A stretch of DNA of 64,000 nt from Platycnemis pennipes (taxonomy: Eukaryota > Arthropoda > Insecta > Odonata > Platycnemididae), in assembly GCA_933228895.1 (NCBI GenBank), contig OW121854.1:53982609-54046608 (forward strand), given 5' to 3'. Under the pieces are notes generated by a model that did no database searches, was not told where the DNA came from, and worked only from the letters and a program-made list of their open reading frames with translations. Both the position numbers and the translations under genes were made by a program. Shown here in pieces: positions 29,831 through 43,260 of the stretch; position 1 is the first letter of the stretch; the number at the start of each line of letters is the position of its first letter.

Positions 29831-32800
29831 AATATAAAAAAAGAATGCTCATCTCGAGTGAAGCCTAAATTCCTAACGAATAAAACAGTGTGGTGAGGCG
29901 TTTAAGTTGCGAACGGGAGAGTAGCAGACATAAATACCATTTTTATTCACGGCAGCTCCCCCTCATTCTATTCTCCACTCTCTGCCTCCAGTTCCAGAGC
30001 TTATATTCTCTCTCGTTATTATTATTTTACGACGTGAGAATAGCATTGAGCGCCCGAAAAAAAATAAGGCATGAAGTAAATATTTTCTATCCTCGCGATT
30101 CTTTTTCTGATTCATTTTATCCAGTCATTCATTTTTTCTTTGCACTAAACCTGGTGTTCTCGAGCCTTTAAAAAAATATACCTTTCCGCGATTCCTTCGC
30201 GGAGACTGCAGCCGAGAGAAGTAGTAGCCATGTCGCTCCTTGGGGCGATGTGAAAAATATCACGGATGCGTCCCTTCTTTCGTGCCAGCGAAGGTTTATT
30301 TTTGAATCTCGTGCGATGGTGCCGTGGCTTGGCCGCTACGCCGTAACTTCGGATAAACATCGCATGCCCTTAAGGTTAAGATATGGACCCTCTCGAAAAA
30401 TAAAAAAAATAATTTCATGCGGAAAGCTTCGCGAAAGTTTGAATCTTTATTCTGGTTTGCCGGGAGTGGAAAAGTCATCCTGCTGTACTCATTATAGAGG
30501 AATGAATCACCATGTGAGACAACGCAAATGAAATGAACGTAGAAATGCCCATGTAACAACTTCATTCCCCTACACAGGGTGTGAGAATGACCACGAAAAA
30601 ATATCTCCCGATTTCAAAATTGATTTGCAGCATTTTATTTAGCCCTGTAGTGATAACGCCACTCATGCATATTTTGGTACGAAAGTTTTTGCAACATATG
30701 AAAGAGTTCATCAAACTGTGCTTACTCAATCAAAAATCAATTTTTTTCTATTTAAAACTACAAGGATCTGGAGTGAGCATTAATATTTAAGGCAATGAGG
30801 TGAACTTAATACCTTGTTAAAAAAAAAGCCGGGGACCATGACTGAGTAAAAATTTGCCCTAAAAAGGAAGCGACAAGATAAAACCTCGACCAAAGTTGCT
30901 TCAAAATAAGGAAAGAGTTACTGTGGGGTGAATGAAATTCTCAGGAAAAGATGTTTTCCTTAATCTAATACCGCAGATGCAGAGCTAAAAACTACTTCCG
31001 ATTCAAAATTCATACTAACCCGAAGAGGAAAAAAAAAACTGCTGGCTTCACAGCTTTTTAGAACTGTTTAAAATCTGTATACCTACAATTTGAATAAAAG
31101 GTCAGTATTAATTATTTAAAACTATAACTGTATTTTTTAATATAATTTAAATACTACATTTAATGATAAAATCTGTGTTTCGTTATTATGGATATTATTT
31201 TCTCCTTAGGTTTTGTGCTTTTGAGATTCTTTTATTTTAGAAGATCTAACCAACTCCATGTATTTTCCACCACCCTAATCTCAGATTTGTTCCTGAATAA
31301 ACAAAAATTTAAGTACAAATTTAATTTATGACCATTTAAAATGCATATTTTATAACTTTTCCATGCAATGGTAGATCAAGCTCCTAATTTTAACAGTATA
31401 ACCGTCAATTTAAGAATTCCTCTACAGGAATGTAAGTAAGCTAAGGTATTTTACAGATATTTTTCTCGGCATACATGTCATGAATTGAGAACTAACTGGG
31501 ACTCACGCAATAAATACCATTCCATTCATAAGTTAGGATTTTGAGATTTGCTAATGCTCAAGTTAATAAATTTAAACTTTGATGACTAATATATTCTCTT
31601 CAGCAAATCAGTTTACGGAGGTTTCATTTTAACTCAAGAAAAGTGTGACTTAAAAAGTGTCTGTTTCAGGAAACAATACTCATAATCGTAGTTATTTCTG
31701 CTAACGTTTGTTCAAAAAAAATATAATCGTAATTAGCTATTCAGGCTAAGAGCCATAACATTTTTAAGTGATTTATATGCTAGGATCATGACTGCGAGAC
31801 CATATCAATTACAATTTTGCAAATTCTTTTTTAGATTCATATATCACATGCGCAAATTATTGCACCACAGTGTCTCGCTTTTTACCTTTTGGTAGTTCCA
31901 ACTAGGTAATAATTAAATTATGTTTGAAGTTAATATCTGACAATTTTAGCAGATTTTAAATAATTACCTTATTAACATTATTATTCTAAATATTTGGTTC
32001 ACACAGTACCCAAAATATGCAAAAAGTAAACTATACCCGCTATATTACGCTCTTTTGAATAATTTATCATGCAAAATCAACTACTACGATCTTAATGCAA
32101 TTTATCACGTCCCTGTGACTTTTCGAAAACAGTGGGCATAAAATAAATGGAGGTGAATCCAGTGTGCTCTAACTCCATCATTAATGTCTTTCCTTGATTT
32201 TTCTCTCCAGAAAAATTCAACCAGTTGTTGTGGTCATTATGTGGTTTCACCTGTCCCCCTTTTTTGGGATGCTAGGGAATTTATTTGGCACTGAGTGGTG
32301 TATTACTGAAAAATTATATTAACCTGAATTTAAAGAGAGGTAAGTTGGTAAATTGTAGTTTAAAGTATTCCCATTGATAGGAAATTCATATTTCCATTTC
32401 TTTCATTTGGTGGGTATAGAAAAAAAAATTTAAACTTACGTCACATTATTTCGCAGCTAGTTAATGAACACAATAAGGGATAAATATTATCACTACGATT
32501 TAACGCCGGCTTAGATTTTTATTTAAACGGAATAGTTGTTCTGAAATTTGCATGAAATAAGTTGATTATACTTTACGAAAAAACCCAAGTTTCACAGCAA
32601 GTCAATCATTCAATATGCCAGTTTATGCCACTCATTTCAACACTTTAACTATGGATCTCTTTCATATTTAGCATGCCTATGTCAATCAAATCGAAGTTAT
32701 TTAAAACTAGAAGTGGTAATCCAAAGTTTTTGTAGAAATAGACTTACCTCCACTTTGCAATATGAGCAATGTTTATCAAGAGCCTTTTTCAAGCAATTAG

Positions 32801-34379
32801 TTGGTGTTTTGAATTAAAGAGGGGAGCTTATCAGTGATTTTTTAAAAGTGACTTCCCTGAAAGATTATTAATGGCATAGTTAGTAACTTCTCAGAAACAG
32901 TTAACAATGAATGCAAATTCGTAAATTTAAGTGGGAATAGACAATTCTTGGGGGATAATAAACTACTACAAAAATGTGCGGATAGATGAGCTTAACTTCA
33001 AAAATGCCCCTATCTTATTTATTTAGAGTGTTTTGGGCTTTAATTTTCAAGAGTTATTGTTCATAAATCTCGTGTATTTAACTGCCGAGATTCCATAATA
33101 TAGAGCTAAATTATGTTAGTTGATTTAATAAAAAGAATTATATTTGCTCAAACTAGAAAAAAAAAGAAAGTTGTTAAATCTGCTATTTGCTGATTTTTCA
33201 AACTGTTCCAACATAACGTTTACTTCGTAAGGCTTCAAACTGAATTTCCATTATTCTATGATTACCAGGATGTGGCCTTTAGTTATTCCCAAGTTCCATT
33301 TCATGCAAAATATCCAGTGGCCAAAATCAAATGGAAGTGCTAGGGATGGAAAGTGTGAAAATACAATTGTTTTAGTAAGTTTAATAAATAGGGGCAAGTG
33401 GATGGAAAGGGAAATAAGGTGTGAGGATACTTGGAAGACGAAATAAAAGAAATAATTTGGAGGAGAGCGGCAGATACTTGAGAAACACTAATAGTATGAA
33501 TAAATTTATATTAGGTTGTAAGAATACGGAACTAATGAAGGAAATTAACTTAATATGTGCGTTCAGTTTATAGTTTTATGCGCATGTAAACGTAGCAAAT
33601 TTAACGGCAGATCCCTAATAATAATGATCTGGTGGCCAGAAAAAAATTTTGATGATTACCAAACACTAATGATAATGTATTGATTGGTTGATATGTGAAT
33701 AGTGATTTCGAAGCACTATTTTCAAGAAGTACTGATAAGCAATGAATTTCTTCTCCTTTCGACCCGGTTGGAGGCGAAACGTGGAGCATATTAATCGGAC
33801 GAACATGGGTTGTTCGGTTGCTGACCCTTTTTAGGGATTCGTGAGGCAAGATATCTCCGTGCCTTGTGGGGGGAGAATAGTTGAGGGGAAATAAAACGTA
33901 ATCGTTGATGTTTCTCTCAGGGGAACGAAGAGGGGGAAGGGTACGGGGATTACAGCGAAGAAACCGCGGAAGGTGTTGAGGGGAAGGGGGATTGGAAGAG
34001 AATGGCCGAAAAACGCATTTAGAGTTATCAAGCGGCTTCGAGTCCAATGGGGAGAGAAGGGCAAGTGTTAAAAAAAATACCCATCCTGTCTCCATTCGAA
34101 ACTCCAAGCCAAGGAACAGGGCCTGGGTATTATAGGCAATTTTCGGAAGCAAAAAGCGTCCAAACAAAAGCATGTGGTGCTGAGCAAAAGAAGAGGATGC
34201 CATTTGAGTGGAGGCAAGAAATGTTGATTATAATTGAGAGAATGAAAAACAAGGCAAAGGGTGCGTTAATTATTTGCTCTCCCAATAGATGCGCGTAATT
34301 TTATAGTGCGTTTTATTCTATCTATTTATTTTTGTCCTTTTTTTATCTGCGAATTTCAGGACTCCAAAGTCCTGTCGTC
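29831..34379. other. Intergenic, nothing recognised
   Basis: About 4.5 kb. The longest frame (33601-34203, minus, 200 codons) is Ser/Pro-rich, lies partly over a purine-rich block at 33850-34040 and matches nothing known. No other signal was seen. Confidence 0.4.
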
Positions 34380-34519
34380 CAATTAAAAGGTCATTAAACT
34401 CGTCCAATTACTATTGCAAACATCCATGCCCTGGAAAGTGAAAATACTCCCCGGGCGGGATTCGAACCCGCAACCCTGGGATGGACAGGCGAGGGATTTA
34501 CCCCGTCTCCACCGGGGCC
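34380..34519 (-). mobile_element. tRNA-derived SINE, tRNA-Gly/Asp-like head
   Basis: On the minus strand the head runs from GCCCCGGTGG (34519) through CCTCGCCTG to GCGGGTTCGAATCCCGCC (B box, plus 34458-34468) and CCCGGGGAG. The order and words resemble tRNA-Gly or tRNA-Asp, but the arms do not all pair. A body containing TATTTTCACTTTCCAGGGCA follows, so it is a SINE rather than a working tRNA. The body end is approximate. Confidence 0.6.
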
Positions 34520-37500
34520 TTTTTAAAGGTCAAATGCCAAGGAATAGAACCAATTCAAAGAGTCAAGAATCATAAAATCAATTCCTTATTGAGTGTAAAT
34601 GTATCTTAATTGAAAGGCATGGAAATTTCAATTAAATTCTCAAAAGATATGAATTAATTATAATTATATTACAAATTATATTTTCAAAAATGTTATCAAA
34701 GTAGAGTAATTCGATCGCCTGAAAGTATATAATATACATGGTAGCTTTCAACGAGTACCTACCAAATGGCATACTATCAATTTCTACCGAAATAACCCTT
34801 GTTCAGTATTCACAATTTGTGTACTGCCCCCTATTTTCAGCTATTATGGTAGCATCCAAAGTTAGAACTGATTTTTGCTGCAACTCTTCCGGTGACAAAA
34901 TGGTGAAAGTAATACAATATGCTTCTGCTTGGTTCTTTTAAAAGCTCCTCCCTGCCAAGAAATTGTTTCTTTGAACAGAAAACGAAAGAAAAAAAATTGT
35001 TCTTAAAAAGTTCCGAAAGATTACTCATATAGGTACTACATTATTACAGAAGACCTATTTTTTCACTCTGTCTGCTAAATTTTTGATTTGTTTCTTACAT
35101 GGGACTGCTTAATTGTGAAAAAGTTCTTTCTCTTCCTCAGGACTTCGAATTTTGTGGAATAAAGAGGTGTATTGAGCTGTTCTCCATTATAAGCAGAATT
35201 AGATGATGCTCTATATTCTCGTGTTCTCTCGTTGGCAGAGCAATCAGGTTATAGTATGATTAAATAATATTATGGCCATATATACCACTTCAAAATAAAT
35301 GCCTGATATAGGCTTCAAGATCGTTCAGACGTTAAGCCGATATTGAACGAGAATTAACTACCTGAAAATCCTTTGATAGAATATAATGCCAATGTAAATT
35401 GCGAACGACGATGCATGGGTCAACCTCCTCCTCTTCCCCAGTGTTACCTTCTGGAATTTAATTATTGATAATGATACATAGGTTTTCTCTCTAAGACGGT
35501 TTTTGAGTTATATAACGACTTTCAGAGTGGTTAGACAAGTTTCGACGGTTCATAATTAGTCAACGGTTTCACTTTCCACTTTAAAGTTCTAGGTTAAGTT
35601 TCACTACTTTTTAAGAGTCTCTATTACGCCAAAATAAAATTTTATTTGGTCAAATGATTGAATAGAGAGAGAAAATTAACTCCATTAGCACTGAACGGGA
35701 AGCATAAAAGAAATTTTTGTTTTTAAATGTCTTAGATCACCTGTAAATATCCAACAATTTAAATATATTTTTTCCTGTTGACAATTGCGTGAGTGTCAAT
35801 GTCTGAAATTTTAATGATATTCTGATCACACTATTTTTCCAATTTTAATGTGAGTGGATATAATTTCAAATCAATGGTACATGCCTTTTCACCGTGATTA
35901 TAATAATGCCTTCCTGTCAGCCAATCATGAATGCTAACAAACTGAAGGACCGCGAACTGGCAACGAGAACCTTAACTGCGATTGTACAATCATAAATACT
36001 GTAAATTATCCATGATACTGTCTAAATTTCATATGCATGATAGTAATTGTTCAAGCACAAAAAAGATTTTAGTAAAAGAACTCTCGTAAAAGTGCAATAG
36101 AATCTTTGCAATGAATGACAATCAACTATTTCTCCTTTATTCTAGCTCTGAAGACACTCACAAAGAAAAGAGCGTGCTGTTATTTGAGCAAATAACAAAC
36201 TTGAAAATACTGAATACTTTTACTTTATCCTACCAACAATTGAATAAAATTCAGGGCGTGGTTTCAAAAGAGAAAATGAGATAAGTAGACATAATGACTC
36301 TATTTAGAGAGGTGCATGGAGAAGAATACACCAACTACGCGGATTTATTTACTGGCAAATGTATTATTACATACGTAAAAAAACTAACTGCTATTATAAT
36401 TATAAATTATAAAGTACTTAGGGATGAGATTGATAACAGATTTATGGCCGAAGATGTTGCAAAGATATTTTATGGTCTATATATAGGTTGAAAACGGCCA
36501 TTTTAGGCATTACAAGTACAGACAAAAAACAAGAGGACATGAATATCGGAGTACACGAAGAATAAAATGACTTTTGTTAAAACTTGCCCCTGATAATTCC
36601 CCTGAACATGTGTGTATAACTTGTCCAATAACTTTGCCAATAATTTTAGCCTATAGATACTTAGGCTCTGTAGAGTGTGTTTCAAATTCACTCCCAATGA
36701 TAGGAAGTTCAAAGATGGACAAATTGGCCTCCCACCTTAAAAGTAGAATAACGCTGATACCAGGTTGATTTTCGCCCATCTCCCGTTCCAAGTGAAGTTT
36801 ATCTTAAACATTGACCGTATTTTTATGCAGCACAAATAATCTCAGATAAAATAAGAGATTAATAATCGCATGCACTACCTTGGGGACTCCCTCCGAATTA
36901 AGGCATATTATTCCGGGAAATTCAATGAATTGGATTGTACTTGTTAACGAATGAATGCGACTAATACAGGTGCAGATGATCCGTGAATAATTTGAAAGCG
37001 GTTGCTCCGTTGCCAGCTTTTGTAAATTGGCTGAATATGTTGCAACATTGAATGCAGCTACCTTTGTACCGTGAAATCCATTAAAAGAAGCAAATGAAGT
37101 TATGAAATCAATATAGTTTTATAAATTCTATTAACCAAACATCACTCATTTTTTCTACTTTTCATGTTAAAAATATAATATAAGTATTAAACGTCAAAAC
37201 TAAATATTCACTGCAAACTAAACAAACTATTCACACAAAATTTCAACCTTCTAACTGACACTACCAAAGTGAGAAACCGGTTCCAGATTCCAGCTCAACT
37301 TTCACAACAATCTTCCAAAAATCTCGCCGCCCTGCGTTCACTTCCTCATGATTATTATATTATTCTGGTTTTATTAGCAATACCTCACTCCCTGCGGATC
37401 CTGCTCACTGGAGGAACCTTAGATTTATTTACAACTTCGCCTTGAACACGACTTTTAATCTGTCGTTTGATTGACTATTTATATCCTGCTTATGCTTCCT

Positions 37501-38259
37501 TCTGAATGTTATCTGTTTTTGTAAGAATACATGTTAAGCCACTTCCACATCCAATATTACTTTTATATCTAGGCAGTATTTCCCGGAAGATAAATTTTTT
37601 TCCCAAAGATCATGACTGTGGAACATTTCCACCAATCCTTAAAGTGACACACCGTTCACTGATTCTTTCCATGCCCAATGATAGCGTCTAATTACACTTC
37701 TACTAATTTCTCTGCTCACGTGTACATCATGAAAAAGAAATTGAGGCGCGAATCAGATCCAAAAAATGATGCAATATTATTCCTGCATGATAGATAATAG
37801 TTTCATGAGATTCGTATTCATCATGTAGATTCGTACTGATTGTGACCATTGTCATTTCATATTTTTAACACAAACTTTAGGCCTACAATACCTGGCAGAA
37901 ATTCCACAGAGAAAAGAACATTCCCGGTCAAGGCATATGATTTTTTCTCTTTGAAATTTCTGCTATTACGCATTTCAGCGGGTAACGCTGTTAAGGTTCT
38001 CGTGGCGAGCTCGCGATCCTTCAACTACATTAGCTAGTTTTCAAGAGAGACATAAAATATCAATGCTTATTTATTGCTTCCAAGCATTATTTATAGTTTG
38101 TTTTATTGCTTCTTAAAAAAAACAATTTGATGAAAAAAGGGCTCCAATCAAGAGTGGTGTATTGACATTATGTGATGAATTAATAAAATGTTTTACCAAA
38201 ATATCATTCACAATAGCAAAAAATCCTATAATATGTTGCAGTGCTTACTAGCGGTAGTA
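34520..38259. other. Intergenic, nothing recognised
   Basis: AT-rich DNA with only short chance frames and no repeats noted. Confidence 0.4.
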
Positions 38260-38555
38260 CACTGTAAAAATTTGATCTGATTTTCAGTGCGATCTGAATA
38301 TAAGCGCTGTCTGGTTTAAGGCAGGAACACGGATGCAAGGTGCGGAAGAGGCAGGAACATGGATGGTTGGTACAGGAGCAGTTAAGCAGGAAGCAGAGGA
38401 AGCAGGATTCTGAATGGTCTGATTTTCAGTCCTTCACCTGCCTTATTTTTAGACAAGATATTACTGCTTAAATTCAACATACCCTGTCTTAAAATTGTTG
38501 CATCTGAAATTCAGATCGCTTTTGTGCCTTAAAGTCAGATCTACTTTTTACAGTG
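38260..38555. mobile_element. 296-bp TA-flanked MITE
   Basis: The ends are CACTGTAAAAA (38260-38270) and its complement TTTTTACAGTG (38545-38555). TA flanks both sides, as expected for Tc1/mariner insertion. The inverted repeats extend inward imperfectly through GATCTGA and GCGATCTGAA words. The centre is GC-richer, with repeated GGCAGGAACA and AGGAAGCAG words. There is no coding capacity. Confidence 0.7.
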
Positions 38556-38734
38556 TAGTTATAGGTTGAAAAAATAAGCATAAGCATTTTATTGTCTTAA
38601 ACGAAGGGATAGATCAATAGTTGTCACCCTTGAATTGAAAATATATTACCGGCAATTCAAGATTGAGAGAATGTCAGAACCAAAAATAATAAACCAGAAT
38701 GTAAGTATCTTTGAAGTTTAATATGGAGCGTTTA

Positions 38735-39150
38735 AAATGAGGCGGAAACGTGGGCTATGCGAAAAGAAGATAAAAAGAGACTTAGGGATTTTGAGATGTG
38801 GGTGTGGAAAAGGATGAAGAAGGTAAAGTGGATCGAAAGAAAGACGAACGACGAAGTGCTGGAATTGGTAGGAGAGGAAAGAAATTTGATAGATGAAATT
38901 ATGAGAAGGCAGAAGGTATGGATGGAAAAGGTAACAAAAGGGAATGACCTTTTGAAGGAGGTGATTGAGGGAAGAGCGTTGGGTAAGTGGGGAAGAGGGA
39001 AGACAAGAACGGGTAGGTTGGATGGAATGATGGTTGGCAGGAGGTATGATGGGCTGAAGAGGGACATCGTGTGAAATTTAGGGGTTGGGAAGAATTAAAT
39101 GTTCATTTAAACCTACCTTACCCGATAGATTACCAATAATAATGATAAGT
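38735..39150 (+). pseudogene. LINE ORF2 C-terminal fragment
   Basis: The open frame at 38735-39073 encodes the end of a non-LTR reverse transcriptase. Signature words are ETWAMRKEDKKRLRDFEMW, WIERKTNDEVL, GEERNLIDEIMRR, DLLKEVIEGRA and GRGKTRTG. They match the C-terminal block of RTE/CFDP2-like LINE proteins. The RT core and endonuclease are absent, giving a 5'-truncated insertion. A short 3' UTR ends in AATAATAATGATAA near 39135-39148. Confidence 0.8.
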
Positions 39151-42100
39151 ATCTATGAATCACTAGTAACATATAAGTGACCGTCCATTTTAACGCTTAT
39201 GGAAAAATTAAAATAAAGCTCATGAAACGAGTAAATAAGTATAATTGGAAGCATAGCACACGTTAAAAGAAAAATAACATAGCAAAATATATTGCGTTTG
39301 TAGGATTGTTTAAATTTTTATGTTAGTTTATGAGTTAGTTATGAAGCTCCTTAGCTTTCTTTTCGAACGCTCAAATTTTTTGACAGCTGTCCGACTACTG
39401 CATGAATGGCATTTCTGTGCTAAGGAAAGATTTGTTTTCAGAAACTGATAAATGTAGAAATGTATCATGAAATGCCGATATACACGAAGGAACAAGATAT
39501 CGAAGCGTAAGTTAGTAGAGCTATAAGAAAGTCATGTAAAACATTACTATCTAGTGAATTTAATACGTTCGTCGTAAAAATCACCGAGCGAAAGGAGGGA
39601 ATCAATTTTTTCCGTGTTAAACGATAAGAGAAAGCTAAACTATTAACGACAGAAAATGCTTTATTTCTACGACATAGATTTATTAGAACTTCATAGCTAG
39701 AATTGAGTAACGCAAATTATGGTAGAAAAATAGGACGGATTTCTCTAAATAGCCGTTTAGGAAGAATAAAATCAAACCTCATGTTTTGGCAATAGCACCA
39801 TGAAATGAAAGGGAAAGAAAAACAATACTTATTTTTCCCACAAGCCGCCTGAATGCCATTTCTAAACCAAACGAAACACATTGTATGGGATGACCAACCA
39901 TTAATATTCTTTCCCATTACCTACAATTGTGTTATTTATGGAAAAATGTCCTCCAAATTTTAAGTGGCTAAAAACCACGGTGACATACGGAAAACAAGGG
40001 AATTCATAAGCCTCGACAATAAATCACTGATATCGGGAAAGTGGGGAGAGCGGCTGAATTCAAGCTGAAATGCGATGACTTCAGCGATTTCTTCTGGCTG
40101 GAAGAAGCGGTCGGTAATGGCCTTCGAAGCTAAGCGAGGGAATATTATGCTACAATATCTTTGACTCCGAACAGATCATTTTCCTAAGCGATGGGATATT
40201 TGACTGCCATGGACGTAAAGGGTTGTTGGGCGAAAGGAATTTGAATGGGGATCATAAGGGAATACACTGGAGGAGCAGGGGACAGTACCCAGGGCGGTTT
40301 CGGAACGGAAAGATTAAAATACGATTTAAACGCGCAACAACTCCCTTCGATTAAGCCAACATACTTGGGGAAACAAGACTCATTAATTTCAATTTAATGA
40401 GCAATAAGGCAATGGCTGAGGAGGGGAAGTTCATAGCCGAGGTCATCATTCATATTGGCATTTATAATCTATATATTAACTTTTCTTTCCTAGAATTTTT
40501 TAATGCTGCTTCTACCGTTTATCGGTGCAAAGATATGAAGATTTAAAATAATGACGAATTACAATTTTTCAGAGTTGAAAAAAGAAAAATACCTATTTAA
40601 TAATAAGGGTTGTTCATTGTTTTTAATACTTTAGTAATGTCAAATTTTGTTTTTCCTTTGCCGAATGTCTTATCTTATTTCGTAAAAAAAAGAAGATTAT
40701 GTTTCATTGGAATAGCAGCTCCAGGATACAAAGGGCTAGAGGGCTGATAGGTCAATCCACAATATTATAGTTTCTCATGATATACGCAATAATATACAAT
40801 GAGTGCTGAAACTTTAGATTTACAAGGAAGGTAGTGATTAAAATGGAGTTTAAAAACGTTTTCAAGTGCATGAATGTCTTCATGAACAGACTTTACATAG
40901 CTTCAACGAATTCTTGCACTCTTTTATGGTGAATTGAGAGAGTAAATATTTTAAAAAGATAAATTTGAAATAGTATACAGTGACTTAATAGAGTAAAACA
41001 TTGGCTATATGAAATGATAATGCAGTACAGAAATTTTAGACACGTACCCCTATGTAATAAAAATTAAATAAGTGCTCCATATTATGATATCACCCAGCTT
41101 TAAGGGTTTAGCCAGGATAATGAGAGTAATAGCCTCCTTCGATTACAATCTGAGAATCCAGCATATTAATGATCAAATTAGAATATTGCACCAAAAACAT
41201 GAATTAGTGATGGGGCCGATCCCAGCTTTCTACACCACCTTCCATCCAACCCCATCTATTCCTTAAAACTTGTTGAGGTTTTTATCATGAGAGGTTTTTG
41301 GCTTCCTTAGAACCTCCATCGATACGCCAATCAAAACGTACATCCGGTTAAAGACTTTTAACGCTAAAAACTTTTCTAAAATAGAATCTAATGTTAACAA
41401 TTAAATTAATAAATACTATGGTCACTAAATGGTTATTACTGAATAGTTACTATACAGAATAGATCTTACGCCCTTTTTCAAAAATGGGTTCTATTAGAGG
41501 TTATAATGTTTTAATGAAATCTAAGCTTATGGTGCACCTATGAGAATACATTTTCAATTCAGTCATAAAAATCTGCTCTATTTAGTGAATATGGTTTACT
41601 TTACTTTTAATTACAGCAAGTGTTACCTCAAGAAATTTTATTTCGCTTTTTCATAAATGTGATAAAAGCTAGTCGATTTAATGCACAATCGCTAGAATTA
41701 TTTAGATGGCTTAAAATTTCCTTAAAGACAGGAGAGTAAATAGAAAGGAGAGTAAGAGAGTCATCATAGTTCTATTATTAATGATCCTCTAAATTTATCC
41801 TCTAGCCTTAAGCCTCTCACTAAAGTAATAAACTTCCAGAAAACATATCAAAATTAGTTTCACTATATCTGTTTCTCTCCCAGAGATGGCAGGTCTAAAC
41901 TGGTATTAAATTTCCTATTTTTCACATAATGTGCATCTTTGCACCACTTCTTATTAATCCATCCAAAATATTTAGCACCTCCCCTTTTATTCAAAACAAC
42001 CTCGCCATTTACGACCCTCTTCAACCAAACGTTCTGCCCAAATTTTCTCACAGAGAGTTCATTCCTTTCTTACCATTAGCACCACTTCTTTTTTTGTCTT

Positions 42101-42519
42101 TCATTCCTCAGCTATACTTTACCTTCCAACTTTTTACCCTCGTTGCACAATCCCAAGTTTATTTCCATAATCTTTCTTTCAAAACCATTTAACTACCTCT
42201 TACAAGCCACGCTCAATATAGGAATTGGAAACAAATTTTTATCTGCAACCATACTCAACAAAGCTATAGTTATACCTGATCGAAGTTTCAAAATCGTCCT
42301 TAATTTGTGATCTTATAGGATAAAAAGCACAGTAAAAACAGGTTTTGGGAGGGTGGGAAATTAGAGGAGGAAGATTAATTGGATTCGACCTAAAGCATGG
42401 GGGGCGACGATCAGAAAGTGACGGATTGTGTGGAAGGAAATGTGGAAGAGGGGAAAAAGGTGTGTCCAACCTAAAGGTTGGTTTTTGATAGGTGCGAGTA
42501 GAACTCACCCCGTACTAAA
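39151..42519. other. Intergenic, nothing recognised
   Basis: AT-rich DNA. A pyrimidine-rich patch at 41930-42190 gives a chance plus-strand frame. Nothing was recognised. Confidence 0.4.
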
Positions 42520-42716
42520 CCATTGGCGTGTAATTTTCAATTCCACCATTTCAGGGTGGCCATTTATTTTCCCTGGGCCACCTGTGATTTCCTACGAAAT
42601 TCTGACGCGCGGGGATTTCAGGTGGGGGCGTCCAGAAGGTTCTTGACCAGAATTTGAACCCAGGACCCTCAGGTCAGTGGATCTAAGCTCTACTCACTAG
42701 GCCAACACGATCCCCT
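42520..42716 (-). mobile_element. tRNA-derived SINE
   Basis: On the minus strand it starts GGGGATCGTGTTGGCCTAGTG (42716), with an A box TGGCCTAGTGAGTAG (plus 42690-42704) and a B box in TGGGTTCAAATTCTGG (plus 42648-42661). The body that follows contains CCCAGGGAAAATAAATGGCC and GGTGGAATTGAAAATTAC. The tRNA-like part is about 73 nt; its B box carries AAATT where a functional gene would have CGATT or CGAATC. Right boundary approximate. Confidence 0.7.
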
Positions 42717-43260
42717 GGAAGAGAGGAAGTGAGAGAGAAAGCGAAGTAAATGGGACAGAAGGGTGGAGTGAAGCAATCGGATACGAGACGAGTGAGGCCA
42801 CGGGAAATTGGAAGGCGCGGCCGCAGATGGATAACTTGCTTGGAGTGATGCTACTCTGAAGGAAGTGTGGAACGGCCGTGAGAAATAAAGATGGACGAAG
42901 GCGGCAAGGATGTGGCAGTGTGGAGAAAGTGAAAAAGGATTGGTTTGAGATGATGGAAAAAGGAGAAGGAGAGAGAAGAAAGTAAAGTGATGGGAGCAAG
43001 GTGGACTTAAAGAGCTGGATTGAGGAAAGGTTCGAGAGAGAGGGAAGATAAGGTCGCACGGCAAAAGGGAAGTGGGATTTTATGAAGGTCTTTGGTAATG
43101 AAAGGTCGAGAGGATCGACCGCAAAGGGAAAGGAATAATAGAAAAGGGCGGAAAAAACTAGGGAATGGAGTGGACGGAAGTCCTTATACAAGAAAGTGGG
43201 CAGAAAGACGAGGGGTGGAGGGAAAGCGAATAAGAGCACGATATTGCATTGCTCGGAATT
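42717..43260. other. Purine-rich strand-asymmetric block
   Basis: About 540 bp in which the plus strand is dominated by G and A (GAGAGGAAGTGAGAGAGAAA-like runs). Long overlapping minus-strand frames (42690-43064, 42697-43239) rich in Ser, Phe and Pro follow from this composition and are not called as genes. It may be a decayed repeat; none was recognised. Confidence 0.4.

Noticed and set aside
33601..34203. 200-codon minus-strand open frame
   Set aside because: Ser/Pro-rich with no domain; partly over a purine-rich stretch.
34445..34519. Functional tRNA gene
   Set aside because: Arms do not pair fully and a SINE body follows the head.
42697..43239. 180-codon minus-strand frame rich in Phe, Ser and Pro
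   Set aside because: Explained by the purine-rich plus strand; a second frame overlaps it.
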